Shown: positions 1-8,988 of the stretch, piece after piece
Position numbering within the stretch: position 1 is the first letter of the stretch
How the letters are laid out: every line of letters starts with the position of its first letter
Assembly (NCBI GenBank): GCA_020850575.1
Contig: JADZEJ010000006.1
Location: forward strand, 32,200 to 96,199
Origin: Candidatus Uhrbacteria bacterium
GTDB taxonomy: Bacteria > Patescibacteriota > Patescibacteriia > 2-12-FULL-60-25
Direction: 5' to 3'
DNA length: 64,000 nucleotides
Position numbers and translations under genes: made by a program
Notes under the pieces: model-generated
What the model was told of the DNA's origin: nothing
Database searches by the model: none
Seen by the model: only the letters and a program-made list of their open reading frames with translations

Positions 1-1
1 A

Positions 2-1171
2 AAATGCCAATCTGCCGAGCCAAATGAACATGAAACCAAGCCTCCTTCACGTTTTACGGAAGCTTCATTAGTTCAATTCATGGAAAAAGAAGGTATCGGA
101 CGCCCGAGTACATACGCAGCGACTATTTCAACTCTCTTAGACCGAAATTACGTTCACAAACAAGGGAATGCACTTGTTCCGAGTTTTACTGCGTTTGCAG
201 TAACACAACTTTTGGAAAGTAACATGACAGATTTAGTTGATGTCGGGTTCACAAAAACCATGGAAGAAAAACTGGATCAAATCGCTGACGGAAAAGAATC
301 ATGGATCCCGTATTTACGTCACTTTTATTTTGGTGATCATGGTTTACGTCAACGGATTGATGAGAGTCTTAACATGATTGATCCGGAACGAGCTAAAATA
401 ATATCGCTCCCGACACTTCAAGGCTATGTAATAAAAGTGGGAAAATTTGGTCCTTATGTCGAAACGCATCTTCCGATAACAGGTGCCCTCGTGAAAGGAT
501 CGCTTCCTCCCGAGCTCGCACCGTCAGATGTTACGAAAGAAAAAATTGACGAGATTTTAAAAGAAGCGAGCAAAGGACCAACTACTCTTGGTGAAGATCC
601 TGAATCGGGCTTACTCATCTATCTTCGCACTGGTTCATATGGACCATATCTCCAACTTGGCGAAGATTCTGAAGATCCAAAAATAAAACCCAAACGCGTC
701 AGTATTCCAAAAAATATTCCACTAGACATTTTAAATCATGAGAAAGCTGTCGCTGTTCTGGCGCTTCCTCGAACACTCGGAATCCACCCTGAAAGCGGAA
801 AAAATATTAAAGCCGGACTCGGACGCTTTGGTCCATATATTGTTCACGATGGTGATTTTCGTTCGCTTAAAGAAGGTGATGACATTCTCACTATTCAACT
901 CACTCGTGCACTCGAGCTTCTGGCGATACCAAAAGGCACACGTGGTGGACGAGGAATGGGCGGAAAAATAATAGGCAATCATCCAACCGACAATAAACCA
1001 ATCACCGTTCATGACGGTAAATACGGAGCTTACGTGAAACACGGAAACTTGAATGCAAGTCTTCCAAAAGACATCAAACCGGAAGATGTAACCATTGAAA
1101 AAGCAATTCAACTGCTCGAAGAGCGTGCTGATAAAAAACCGGCAAAAAAAAGATCAAAAAAAGCGGCTTAG
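2..1171 (+). CDS. topA: DNA topoisomerase I, C-terminal part (5' end outside window)
   Basis: Type IA topoisomerase that relaxes negative supercoils; only the last ~389 codons are here and the frame is open to the window edge, so the Toprim domain and active-site tyrosine lie upstream. The visible start of the piece carries the family signature PPSRFTEASLV followed by GIGRPSTYA. After ~120 residues come four C-terminal repeats of the Topo_C_Rpt type, each with a GKFGPYV-like core (GKFGPYV, GSYGPYL, GRFGPYI, GKYGAYV), then a lysine-rich tail. The gene ends in a hairpin shared with the convergent next gene. The family assignment is firm; domain content upstream cannot be judged. Confidence 0.95.
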   Translation, partial: KCQSAEPNEHETKPPSRFTEASLVQFMEKEGIGRPSTYAATISTLLDRNYVHKQGNALVPSFTAFAVTQLLESNMTDLVDVGFTKTMEEKLDQIADGKESWIPYLRHFYFGDHGLRQRIDESLNMIDPERAKIISLPTLQGYVIKVGKFGPYVETHLPITGALVKGSLPPELAPSDVTKEKIDEILKEASKGPTTLGEDPESGLLIYLRTGSYGPYLQLGEDSEDPKIKPKRVSIPKNIPLDILNHEKAVAVLALPRTLGIHPESGKNIKAGLGRFGPYIVHDGDFRSLKEGDDILTIQLTRALELLAIPKGTRGGRGMGGKIIGNHPTDNKPITVHDGKYGAYVKHGNLNASLPKDIKPEDVTIEKAIQLLEERADKKPAKKRSKKAA

Positions 1172-1182
1172 GCCGCTTTTTT
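1158..1182. terminator. Bidirectional rho-independent terminator
   Basis: A 7-bp stem AAGCGGC/GCCGCTT overlaps the end of topA. It is followed by T's on the plus strand and, read on the minus strand, also ends in a T-run, so it can serve both topA and the convergent 759-codon gene. Confidence 0.85.
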
Positions 1183-3447
1183 ATGACTCGATGTAGCACG
1201 TGTAAACAATTTATTTGCCGCACTGAACATTTCTTCATCTCCATGCATTGCAAGCGCGACCATGTCGCCAGCTTGTTCAAACCAACCAGGACCGTGTGCA
1301 CCCCCTCCACCCGTATTTTCCGGTTTATATTCCGTATCTTTTACTTTCGAATCTCGATTTTCTAAATTATCTAGATTATTTGCATCTTTACGAATCATGT
1401 CGATCTTTTTATCCTTCTTTTTCCCATCTTCCATCTTTTGCAATTCTTCGATATCTTTTGCACGAGCTTTTACAATACGATCTATATCTCGATACATAGA
1501 ACCAAGTGCTTCTGTAGCCAAACCAATTTTAGCTGCAATTTCGGTCTGTTTTACAATTGCATTCTGTAATTTCTTCGCAAGATCTTCCGGAGCTGCAGTG
1601 TCTTTTTTTGTTTCAGCGCTAGGAACATCAGAAGCTAAAACGAGTGCTTGAGTCGGTGCCTCCGCTAATTGAATATCCGCACTTTTTGGCATTGATTTAT
1701 CAATCAAAGCCTGTAGATCACTCACTTCGAGATCAATAACTTGTTTCTCTCGTTTCAATGCAGCAATTTCACGCTTTTTTAAATTTGCATCCATTTGGGC
1801 CCCTAACAACTCTTCTTCATACAACCAAATACCAACTTGTTTTTCAGATTTTGGCGTCCTCTCCGAAGGCTTCTTTCTATAATACGCATTTATGTCATTC
1901 GTCAAAATGGACATGCGTTCCGAGTAAAGACTCGTCAATAATTGTGTAGATTCTTCAATCCTTTCTTCATCCCCGCTCTCTAATACCTCATCAAAAGCAG
2001 CTTCAACCTTAAGAATTTTTTCAGACAATAATTCTGACATAACGCCCATCCGTCGTTCTGTTTCTGCTTTTTCATCAAATTCCTCAGCTTTTTCTCCCGT
2101 TTTCTCTGTTGCCACAGGTGACTCAGGAGTCACTGATGAATGTGCGGCTGTTTGTTCCTGCACTTTCGTCTTTGGCTTATTGACGATACCTTCAGCATGT
2201 GCAAGCTGCGCACGTGCTCCTTGTGCAAAATCAATCGCATATTGCGCCGCACGAGCACGAACTGAAGCATCATTTTTTGGATTGTTGAATTCGGACTGCA
2301 TTTTTTCAACAAATGCATTCAAAACTTCATCGGAATCCAACATTTGTTTATATGCTTCCAACTCAGACTCATCCAATTCACCACCACTTTCCTTCATTTT
2401 CATGAGATCATCATATAATTCACGCATGCGTAATTTTGCAGATTCGGCAGACCTTTCCAAAGTCCGCATTTGTTTTTCAACGGATGATTCTGCCGACTCT
2501 GAAGATTCTTGTTCTGATGATTCCGCATGACTTGATTCTGCTGACTCTTGTTTTTCTTCTGTATCTGATTGTTTTTCTGTATGCGATTCACTCGTAGCTT
2601 TGGGTGCCTCTTTTTTCTCGCTACTCATTTTTTGTTTTAATGCTTCAAAATCAGCTTCAAAACCTCTCCAAGATCTTGTATCACCGCCAAAAATCATTTT
2701 CAAACGTCCAATCAATGATGCAAATGCCGTTGCTGTTTCTGGCGCACCAGGAAAACGATCTGGATGAGCCGCGACCATCAATTTTTTCAACCGACGCAGT
2801 TCATTTGGTCCTGCTTGAAAATTACTTTTTTTAAAATCATCAATCAAACTTTGCGCTTCAGTAAGATGTCGATCAAAATCTGTTGATTCTTTTTCCTTTG
2901 ATTGATCCGTTGATGTTTCAGTGTGAATTTCTTGTTCTTTCTCCTTAGATGTTGCAATATCTTTAGCCTGCTGCTCCTCCTCTTCTACCGAAGATACTTC
3001 TTCAACCTCTGACTCAACTGCAAGTTCAGTCGTTGGTTTGACAACAGGTGCCTCAGTTGAATCTAACTTGGTAGATTCTGTTAAATCAGAAACAGGTTCA
3101 TCTTTTTTTGCCTCTGGCAACATCAAAACAGAATCAATCTCTTGTTCCGCCTGAAGTTTTGCTTGTCTGATTTTTTCTTCCGCCTCTTGATCTATGGAGG
3201 TAACTTCTTGATTCATCTCCAATGCATCAGGATCATTATCTACTTTTGCCGATTCACTCAAATGAGTCATTTCTTTTTGCGCACTTGTCGCTTCTGCTCC
3301 TAAAGACTCTTTCAAATAATCTATTCGTCCTTCTGCGATACTTTCATCAAGGCTTTCTTTTAGTTTAGATGGTGCTTGTGGAATCTGTTCTACAGCAGGT
3401 ACCGGAGAATGCTCTGCGGGTGAAGGTGAGGATAATGTATCGGCCAT
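1168..3447 (-). CDS. Large acidic coiled-coil protein with J-like segment
   Basis: Function unknown. The 759-residue product has no signal peptide or membrane segment and is rich in Glu, Ser, Lys and Ala. Residues 1-190 look disordered. Around residues 205-265 a helical segment contains RRLKKLMVAAHPDRF, resembling helices II-III of a J domain with the HPD loop, which would suggest an Hsp70 partner. Long heptad-like stretches follow (~330-420 and ~460-690), and the C-terminus has a short glycine run (GGGGAHGPG) before a helical tail. It is convergent with topA and divergent from rel. The J-domain reading is an inference from one motif; a structural or scaffold protein is equally possible. Confidence 0.7.
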   Translation of the reverse strand: MADTLSSPSPAEHSPVPAVEQIPQAPSKLKESLDESIAEGRIDYLKESLGAEATSAQKEMTHLSESAKVDNDPDALEMNQEVTSIDQEAEEKIRQAKLQAEQEIDSVLMLPEAKKDEPVSDLTESTKLDSTEAPVVKPTTELAVESEVEEVSSVEEEEQQAKDIATSKEKEQEIHTETSTDQSKEKESTDFDRHLTEAQSLIDDFKKSNFQAGPNELRRLKKLMVAAHPDRFPGAPETATAFASLIGRLKMIFGGDTRSWRGFEADFEALKQKMSSEKKEAPKATSESHTEKQSDTEEKQESAESSHAESSEQESSESAESSVEKQMRTLERSAESAKLRMRELYDDLMKMKESGGELDESELEAYKQMLDSDEVLNAFVEKMQSEFNNPKNDASVRARAAQYAIDFAQGARAQLAHAEGIVNKPKTKVQEQTAAHSSVTPESPVATEKTGEKAEEFDEKAETERRMGVMSELLSEKILKVEAAFDEVLESGDEERIEESTQLLTSLYSERMSILTNDINAYYRKKPSERTPKSEKQVGIWLYEEELLGAQMDANLKKREIAALKREKQVIDLEVSDLQALIDKSMPKSADIQLAEAPTQALVLASDVPSAETKKDTAAPEDLAKKLQNAIVKQTEIAAKIGLATEALGSMYRDIDRIVKARAKDIEELQKMEDGKKKDKKIDMIRKDANNLDNLENRDSKVKDTEYKPENTGGGGAHGPGWFEQAGDMVALAMHGDEEMFSAANKLFTRATSSHKKAA

Positions 3448-3522
3448 ATAAATAATTATGAACAGTATAACAATAAACGTACTAAACTTGCCATTCAGAC
3501 ATCTCTTTCATATGATAACCCC

Positions 3523-5022
3523 ATGCCACAAACCATTGATGAACTGAAAAGCATTGTCATAAGCTATGATCCAAAGGCTAAAATTGCCGATATTCATCGA
3601 GCATATACCTTTGCTGCTGATGCCCATAAAAATCAAAAAAGAGCCAGTGGTGAACCGTATATTATCCATCCGCTTGCAGCAGCAATAACATTAGCTGAAA
3701 TGCGCCTTCCGGATACTCTAATCATCGCTGCGCTCCTGCATGATGTCCCTGAAGATACTGCAAAAACAATTGAAGAAATCGAGCAAGAATTTGGTTCAGA
3801 AGTCTCGCATCTCGTCGCCGGAATTACCAAACTTGGAAAAATCAAATACCGCGGAGTCGAGAGGTATATCGAAAATCTTCGTAAAATGTTTTTAGCGATG
3901 GCTGAAGATGTACGAGTAGTTATCATCAAATTTGCAGATCGTCTCCACAATCTCGAAACTCTTGATTCAATTCCACCAAAAAAACAGTATCGCATTGCTC
4001 TTGAAAGTCTGGAAATTTTTGCTCCAATCGCAAATCGTCTTGGAATGGGAGAAATGAAAGGACGCTTAGAAGATGCTGCGTTCAAATATGTGTTACCAAA
4101 AGAATATGAATGGACTAAAAATCTTGCTCAAACGGTCATTCGTCGCTCTGATAGTTACCTTGAACGAGCCATTGTTATCCTTCAAAAAGACTTACAACAA
4201 GCCGGACTGAATATTGCCGACGTCCACGGTCGTACCAAGCATCTCTATTCTCTCTACAAAAAACTCATCAAAAATGAGAGAAATATCGCTCACATTTACG
4301 ATATAATCGCGCTTAGAGTCATCGTGGATACGATCGCGGATTGCTATGCTGTTCTCGGAATCATTCACGGACGTTGGACTCCTCTAAAAGGACGAATCAA
4401 AGATTACATCTCCCAGCCGAAACCAAATGGATATCGCTCTTTACATACGACGGTTTTTTGCGAAGAAGGCGAAATAGTTGAATTTCAAATTCGTACAAAA
4501 GAAATGCATGAAAATGCCGAGTTCGGCATAGCGGCTCATTGGAGCTACGATGAACGAAAAACAACAAAAAATACAAAAAAAGACATTGCTCCGGTCGATT
4601 GGGTAAATCAATTAATAGATCTCCAGCAAGATATATCCGACAAAAAACAATATCTTAAAGCGTTAGACGAAGTAAAAATTGATATTTTTAAAGATCGAAT
4701 TTTCGTTTTTACGCCTAAAGGAGATGTGATTGATTTACCGGAAGATTCAACGCCTGTCGATTTAGCCTACGCCATCCATACCGATATCGGAAACACCTGT
4801 ATCGCTGCAAAAGTAAACGACGCTAACTCTCCGCTTGATCGCCCATTAAAGAGCGGCGATATGGTTGAAATTATTATTGATAAAAATCGCAAAGGACCAA
4901 ATCCAGACTGGATCAGCAGCGCCAAAACCCGTCATGCAAAAAGCAAAATCCGACAATTTGCGCGCAGTAAAATTAGTAATTGGATCAAAGGAGTTATCCC
5001 AAACCCGTTCACCAAAAAATAA
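3523..5022 (+). CDS. rel: Short RelA/SpoT (p)ppGpp synthetase/hydrolase
   Basis: Makes and/or degrades (p)ppGpp, the stringent-response alarmone, in the cytoplasm. An HD hydrolase domain fills roughly residues 20-170, with IIHP near 47 and LHDVPED at 72-78. The synthetase domain spans ~225-350 and includes RIKDYISQPKPNGYRSLHT from ~291, and a TGS domain spans ~386-445. The protein stops at 499 residues, soon after TGS, so the helical, zinc-finger and ACT regulatory domains of ~700-residue Rel proteins are missing. Both catalytic domains keep their signature residues, so it may be bifunctional. It is convergent with parB, with the stop codons adjacent. Confidence 0.93.
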   Translation: MPQTIDELKSIVISYDPKAKIADIHRAYTFAADAHKNQKRASGEPYIIHPLAAAITLAEMRLPDTLIIAALLHDVPEDTAKTIEEIEQEFGSEVSHLVAGITKLGKIKYRGVERYIENLRKMFLAMAEDVRVVIIKFADRLHNLETLDSIPPKKQYRIALESLEIFAPIANRLGMGEMKGRLEDAAFKYVLPKEYEWTKNLAQTVIRRSDSYLERAIVILQKDLQQAGLNIADVHGRTKHLYSLYKKLIKNERNIAHIYDIIALRVIVDTIADCYAVLGIIHGRWTPLKGRIKDYISQPKPNGYRSLHTTVFCEEGEIVEFQIRTKEMHENAEFGIAAHWSYDERKTTKNTKKDIAPVDWVNQLIDLQQDISDKKQYLKALDEVKIDIFKDRIFVFTPKGDVIDLPEDSTPVDLAYAIHTDIGNTCIAAKVNDANSPLDRPLKSGDMVEIIIDKNRKGPNPDWISSAKTRHAKSKIRQFARSKISNWIKGVIPNPFTKK

Positions 5023-6033
5023 TTACACATCCAAACCGTAATCACCGGACAATTTTTGTACTAATTGAGTAAAATCTTCATCGGTTTGAAACGAAATTCT
5101 AATCTCCCCTTCTCCTCGTGAATCACGTGAGATCGAAACACGCGCAGCAAGAGCCCCACGTAATCTCGTTTCTGCAGCTGCTACATTCGGATCAAATAAA
5201 CGCGCCTTCCGTGGTCCACGACGGTGTGGAACACGCGCTTCGGCTTGTCTAACGGTAAAATGACCGTCTAACATGTCTTGAAACAATTTCATCTGCTCTT
5301 CACCATGTAAAGACAACAACGTACGCGCATTAGATGCCGTAATTTTTCCTGTCACTAAAGCTTGTTTCACCTCTTCCGGTAATTGCATTAAACGAATTGT
5401 ATTCGCAACCTGCGGACGACTCTTTCCAACTTTTTCAGCCACTTGTTCTTGCGTCAAATTAAATTCATTCTGCAAACGCAAATATGATTCAGCCTCTTCA
5501 AGAGCATTCAATTGTTGACGTTGAATATTTTCAATAATCGCCAACTCCAATTTTTGCTGTTCGGTTGCCGAACGAATAATTGCGGGAATTGTTTCTTTTC
5601 CTGCAATTTTAGAAGCTCGCAAACGACGTTCACCTGCAATCAATTCATAACGACCATGTGTTTTTTCGGTAACGACAATTGGTTGTAAAACTCCATGTTC
5701 CTTAATTGAAGTTATTAAATCCTCCAATTGCATGTGATCAAAATGACGACGAGGCTGATGTGGATTTGGATCAACTTGCTCCAATAACAAATCATGAATC
5801 ATTTTTGTAGCATCAACAGACATTGCGCTAGTCGGCGTTTTATCCAATACGGCGGATAAGGAATCTGGAGCTTGTACTTCTAAAACCGTTAACGATTCTG
5901 TTTGAAATGAACTCGACTCACCTTCTGAAACAGTCGGTGAAACCGGAATAACAGCGCTATTGTTCATTGTTTGTTTTGGAGGAATCAAAGCTCCCAATCC
6001 TCGTCCTAGTCCACTCTGTTTCCCCAAAATCAT
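5023..6033 (-). CDS. parB: Chromosome partitioning protein ParB
   Basis: CTP-dependent DNA clamp that loads at parS sites and works with ParA in origin segregation. The 336-residue product starts with GLGRGLGALI (residues 8-17), the conserved ParA-stimulating N-terminus. The ParB/Srx domain follows, with GERRLRA near 132-138. A helix-turn-helix (LTQEQVAEKVGKSRPQV) lies around 195 and a C-terminal dimerisation region at ~285-336. It lies 21 bases downstream of parA in the same operon. The N-terminal ~75-residue Ser/Thr-rich linker is variable in this family. I found no convincing parS sequence in the window. Confidence 0.96.
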   Translation of the reverse strand: MILGKQSGLGRGLGALIPPKQTMNNSAVIPVSPTVSEGESSSFQTESLTVLEVQAPDSLSAVLDKTPTSAMSVDATKMIHDLLLEQVDPNPHQPRRHFDHMQLEDLITSIKEHGVLQPIVVTEKTHGRYELIAGERRLRASKIAGKETIPAIIRSATEQQKLELAIIENIQRQQLNALEEAESYLRLQNEFNLTQEQVAEKVGKSRPQVANTIRLMQLPEEVKQALVTGKITASNARTLLSLHGEEQMKLFQDMLDGHFTVRQAEARVPHRRGPRKARLFDPNVAAAETRLRGALAARVSISRDSRGEGEIRISFQTDEDFTQLVQKLSGDYGLDV

Positions 6034-6054
6034 ATAAAAAAATACAAAATTAAA

Positions 6055-6834
6055 TTAAACGATCAATTTTTGCATTTCGCTCGCTAATATTTCTTGCGCT
6101 AATCGCTCATATGCTCTCGCACCTTTAGAAGATCCATCAAACATGACAATCGTCCGGCCAAATGATGGAGCTTCAGCTAACCGAACGCTACGAGGAATAA
6201 CGGAACGAAAAATATTATTTGGAAAATATTTATACAGTTCTTGCATCACATCGTCCGACAATTTCGTTCGTCCATCGTACATCGTCAATACTGCTCCTAG
6301 AACATCTAATTCGGGACGCAAGCGCTCTTTCACCAAATGTACGGTTTCAAGTAATTGCCCTAAACCTTCAAGGGCGTAATACTCGGCTTGAACCGGAATC
6401 AATACTTCATCTGCCGCTACAATACCATTCAACGTAATCAAACCCAAAGTAGGTGGACAATCGATCAAAATATAATCATAATCATTTCGAATCTCCAGCA
6501 GCGCATCGTACAACTTATACTCACGACGATTCATATCTACCAACTCAATATTCAAACCGGCTAAAGCCGTCGTTGACGGAGCAACACGTAACGTCTCATG
6601 TGCCGTTGGTTGGACAATTTCTCGGATGCGTACCGTCCCTAAAACCGCTTGATATACACCCTGTTCCAAATTTCGATGGTCAATCCCTAATCCGGAAGTC
6701 GCATTTGCCTGTGGATCTAAATCCACAATTAACACAAATTTTCCAGCCTCAGCTAAGTACGCTCCTAAATTAATAGCTGTTGTGGTTTTTCCCACACCTC
6801 CTTTTTGATTCACAATCGAAATAATTCGACCCAT
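6055..6834 (-). CDS. parA: Chromosome partitioning ATPase ParA/Soj
   Basis: Deviant Walker-type ATPase that forms DNA-bound dimers and moves ParB-parS complexes over the nucleoid. Residues 9-20 carry the deviant Walker A motif KGGVGKTTTAIN with its signature lysine. DLDPQAN is Walker A', and LIDCPPTLG near 120 is the Walker B region. Length (259) is typical of chromosomal Soj. It is the first gene of a two-gene parA-parB operon. In many bacteria this pair sits near the replication origin, but no oriC, dnaA or gidAB genes are visible here, so origin proximity is not shown. Confidence 0.97.
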   Translation of the reverse strand: MGRIISIVNQKGGVGKTTTAINLGAYLAEAGKFVLIVDLDPQANATSGLGIDHRNLEQGVYQAVLGTVRIREIVQPTAHETLRVAPSTTALAGLNIELVDMNRREYKLYDALLEIRNDYDYILIDCPPTLGLITLNGIVAADEVLIPVQAEYYALEGLGQLLETVHLVKERLRPELDVLGAVLTMYDGRTKLSDDVMQELYKYFPNNIFRSVIPRSVRLAEAPSFGRTIVMFDGSSKGARAYERLAQEILASEMQKLIV

Positions 6835-6948
6835 AAATATCGGGCTAATTGTACTCTACCAATAGACCTACGACAAGATGGTCAAACTCGACTTCGATAT
6901 TGACGAAATCTAACCTAAGAGATACCGTTCTGCCACAAAACAAACCAT

Positions 6949-7035
6949 GGGCGAGTGGCGGAATTGGTAGACGCACGGGACTCAAAATCCCGCGGCCGCA
7001 AGGTCATGAGAGTTCGATTCTCTCCCCGCCCACCA
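6949..7035 (+). tRNA. tRNA-Leu(CAA)
   Basis: An 87-nt class II tRNA with CCA encoded. The acceptor is GGGCGAG/CCCGCCC, with an A6-C67 mismatch. The D-arm has GGCGGAATTGGTAGACGC. The anticodon stem CGGGA/TCCCG closes loop CTCAAAA (anticodon CAA), a long variable arm follows, and the T-arm is GAGAG-TTCGATT-CTCTC. It reads UUG codons. Confidence 0.95.
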
Positions 7036-7040
7036 AACAA

Positions 7041-7076
7041 AAAATCTCCAAATTTGGAGATTTTTTGTTTTTTTGA
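7041..7076 (+). terminator. Terminator after tRNA-Leu
   Basis: Perfect stem AATCTCCAAA/TTTGGAGATT followed by TTTTGTTTTTTT, six bases after the encoded CCA. Confidence 0.85.
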
Positions 7077-7490
7077 CTACGACACCTGTTGAGTTGGTGG
7101 TTGAACGGGTGGTTGAGTCGGGGGCAAAACTGCTGACGTCGTCTCTTCTTTAAAATTCCGCTTCACGACAAAATAATAGATGATAGCACCAAGTAAACCA
7201 GTTAAAACAATAATCACAACCCACATTGGACGATTTTCAATTGGCTTTGATGCTGCATGTATAATCATCAAAATCCAAAAAATCGTACCCGCAATCATCA
7301 AGATAAAAAACAAAGCAAACAAGCCAAAACCATATCCAACAGCACTCTTTGCAACCTTACCTAATGATTCACAAGGAACTTCTTGTCCATTTATTTTACA
7401 GGTCGCCGCCAAAGCCATCTGTTGACTAAACAATATCGCCGAAATCACAAAAACCCCAATCGCCAAACCGTATTTTTGAAACAGTCTCAT
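7077..7490 (-). CDS. Small membrane protein, PLDc_N-like
   Basis: A 137-residue membrane protein of unknown role. An N-terminal signal-type segment (MRLFQKYGLAIGVFVISAIL) is followed by a short stretch with two cysteines (CKINGQEVPC), then two membrane segments near 50-75 and 85-107. The second, NRPMWVVIIVLTGLLGAIIY, matches the phospholipase D nuclease N-terminal (PLDc_N) pattern with no nuclease attached. The tail is Pro/Gln-rich. The start at 7490 is chosen because it begins the hydrophobic segment; the longer frame to 7565 would overlap the upstream gene. The PLDc_N family gives no firm function. Confidence 0.72.
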   Translation of the reverse strand: MRLFQKYGLAIGVFVISAILFSQQMALAATCKINGQEVPCESLGKVAKSAVGYGFGLFALFFILMIAGTIFWILMIIHAASKPIENRPMWVVIIVLTGLLGAIIYYFVVKRNFKEETTSAVLPPTQPPVQPPTQQVS

Positions 7491-7545
7491 ATGAAATATA
7501 ATAACATAAACTGGAAGAAAAAAAACGAACTCATTAACGATGTTA

Positions 7546-8109
7546 CTATGCCTGATATTTTTCAAAGAGCGTTTTTAACGAATCGATTTCTTGCGAAGAT
7601 ACATATCCATCATGTTTAGTTTCTATAAGTAATTTTCTAAGACCTTGGCTTCCAACAATATAAACATTTTTTTGAGGACGAACTCCAAACCAAAGTTTCG
7701 AATATGGACCAGCGAACACGATAACAGATCGAACCTGAACATCTTTATACTTTTTGCTCCGCAATAAATATTCTACGCTGCTAACTTGCTTCTTAATTTG
7801 AAAAATATAATCCTTATTGTGAAAGAATGGCTTTCCATCGCGAAGTAATGTTCCATTTTCCATTGTAATTTCACCATTTTGATATTTTGTTTCTATAACC
7901 CAAACTCCATTTTTCGTTATCGCAATGTGATCTATATTACCTCGTTTCTTCGCGTCAAGCATGAGGTCGTCTACATGTCGCACACCGTCCTGCCACATCT
8001 GAGACAAAGCTGTACTGACTTTATATTCACCCTTCAAGCCATCGATTCTATTAAGTAGCTCTTCTAACCAAAGTTTTATTGGAAATAACAAAAGAACAGT
8101 TCCGACCAA
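7546..8109 (-). CDS. NERD-domain (nuclease-related) protein, 5' end damaged
   Basis: The product has the NERD fold: GEYKVSTALSQMW, then a central GNIDHIAITKNGVWVIETK with the D...E-x-K pattern of restriction-like nucleases, and a C-terminal part to residue 187. The role of NERD proteins is generally unknown, with DNA processing suggested. One membrane segment precedes the domain. The first start in this stretch is TTG at 8109. In the same frame an ATG at 8247 would add a second membrane segment but is cut off by a TGA at 8143-8145. Either translation starts late, or the gene has a nonsense mutation and is decaying. The domain itself looks intact. Confidence 0.75.
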   Translation of the reverse strand: MVGTVLLLFPIKLWLEELLNRIDGLKGEYKVSTALSQMWQDGVRHVDDLMLDAKKRGNIDHIAITKNGVWVIETKYQNGEITMENGTLLRDGKPFFHNKDYIFQIKKQVSSVEYLLRSKKYKDVQVRSVIVFAGPYSKLWFGVRPQKNVYIVGSQGLRKLLIETKHDGYVSSQEIDSLKTLFEKYQA

Positions 8110-8247
8110 AATAAAAAACTGAAACCATATTTGATTATAGAATCATACTAAAATTCCAAATAGAAATCCGATAAAGTAATACGCAAATAACAAAGTAAAA
8201 ACACGTCTGGTGATTATGTCTTTATTTGAAAGATTTAATGTAAACAT
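8110..8247 (-). other. In-frame upstream extension of the NERD gene with a TGA
   Basis: From ATG at 8247 the frame reads MFTLNLSNKDIITRRV and then a hydrophobic segment ending GFLFGILV, followed by TGA at 8143-8145. It continues in the same frame as FYNQIWFQFFILVGTV into the NERD gene. Hydrophobicity is continuous on both sides of the stop, which suggests one ancestral gene with two membrane segments. Confidence 0.6.
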
Positions 8248-8321
8248 ACCCCACTATAATACAATATACCATTCTTCTTTTCGACTTCCTTACTCCAATA
8301 TTGTAAGGTACTTAAATTCGT

Positions 8322-8936
8322 ATGCCCTCATTTTCTTGCGAGACCTGCTCAAAGGCTTTCATGGTAACACCCGCAACATTGGCTAAATTTCCCGGTTGGA
8401 AACCAAAAACCTGTTTAAACTGCAAAAAATCCACTTCAACCAATGGTTCAAAAGAAGAAAACTTAACCACGGCCGAAGTACTCGAAAAATACTCAGGCGG
8501 ACCAATTAATGGCGTTTTTACCGACGGTTCATCAGAACCAAATCCGGGTCCAGGCGGCTGGGGTGCAGTCTATGTCGAAAACGACAAAATCATTTCTGAA
8601 AAATATGGTCACGAAACTCACACCACGAATAATCGTATGGAACTAACGGCACTAATCGCTGCTTGCAAAATGGTACCTCGTGATAAAAAAACAACTGTCT
8701 ATACTGATAGCCAACTTTGCGTAAACACAATTAACATATGGGCAAAAGAATGGGAAAAACGAAACTGGAAAAAAAAGAAAGGTGACATAAAAAATCTCGA
8801 ACTCGTTCAAGAACTCTACCAACTTTTCCACGATCACCCTGGTTTAAAATTAGAATGGATCAAGGCTCACAATGGAAACAAATGGAATGAATACGCTGAC
8901 TCTCTCGCGACGGCATATCGAAGAAAAATAAAGTAA
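8322..8936 (+). CDS. rnhA: Ribonuclease HI with N-terminal zinc ribbon
   Basis: Cleaves RNA in RNA-DNA hybrids, for example in R-loops and primers. The catalytic domain starts near residue 62 with all active-site acids visible: D68 (FTDGSSEPNPGPGG), E107 (NNRMELTA), D129 (YTDSQ) and the final D in NEYADSLA near 192. The handle region is rich in Lys and Trp. A short N-terminal extension has two CxxC pairs (C6/C9 and C31/C34), a probable zinc ribbon not found in standard RNase HI; in other RNases H an N-terminal extra domain aids hybrid binding. It is a single gene with its own terminator. Confidence 0.95.
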   Translation: MPSFSCETCSKAFMVTPATLAKFPGWKPKTCLNCKKSTSTNGSKEENLTTAEVLEKYSGGPINGVFTDGSSEPNPGPGGWGAVYVENDKIISEKYGHETHTTNNRMELTALIAACKMVPRDKKTTVYTDSQLCVNTINIWAKEWEKRNWKKKKGDIKNLELVQELYQLFHDHPGLKLEWIKAHNGNKWNEYADSLATAYRRKIK

Positions 8937-8939
8937 AAT

Positions 8940-8968
8940 AAAATCCGATGCATTGCATCGGATTTTAA
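8940..8968 (+). terminator. Terminator after rnhA
   Basis: An 11-bp perfect stem AAATCCGATGC/GCATCGGATTT with a 3-base loop and flanking A/T runs lies 4 bases after the stop codon. Confidence 0.8.
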
Positions 8969-8988
8969 AATCACCTTCTGCATGATGA

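Noticed and set aside
5100..5130. CACGTGA core resembling a parS site inside parB
   Set aside because: Only the central bases match the 16-base palindrome and the flanks do not pair.
7546..8247. UGA read as glycine (alternative genetic code) to explain the TGA in the NERD gene
   Set aside because: scpA, the DUF4012 gene and res all end in TGA at sensible places, two of them in ATGA overlaps, so TGA is a stop codon here.
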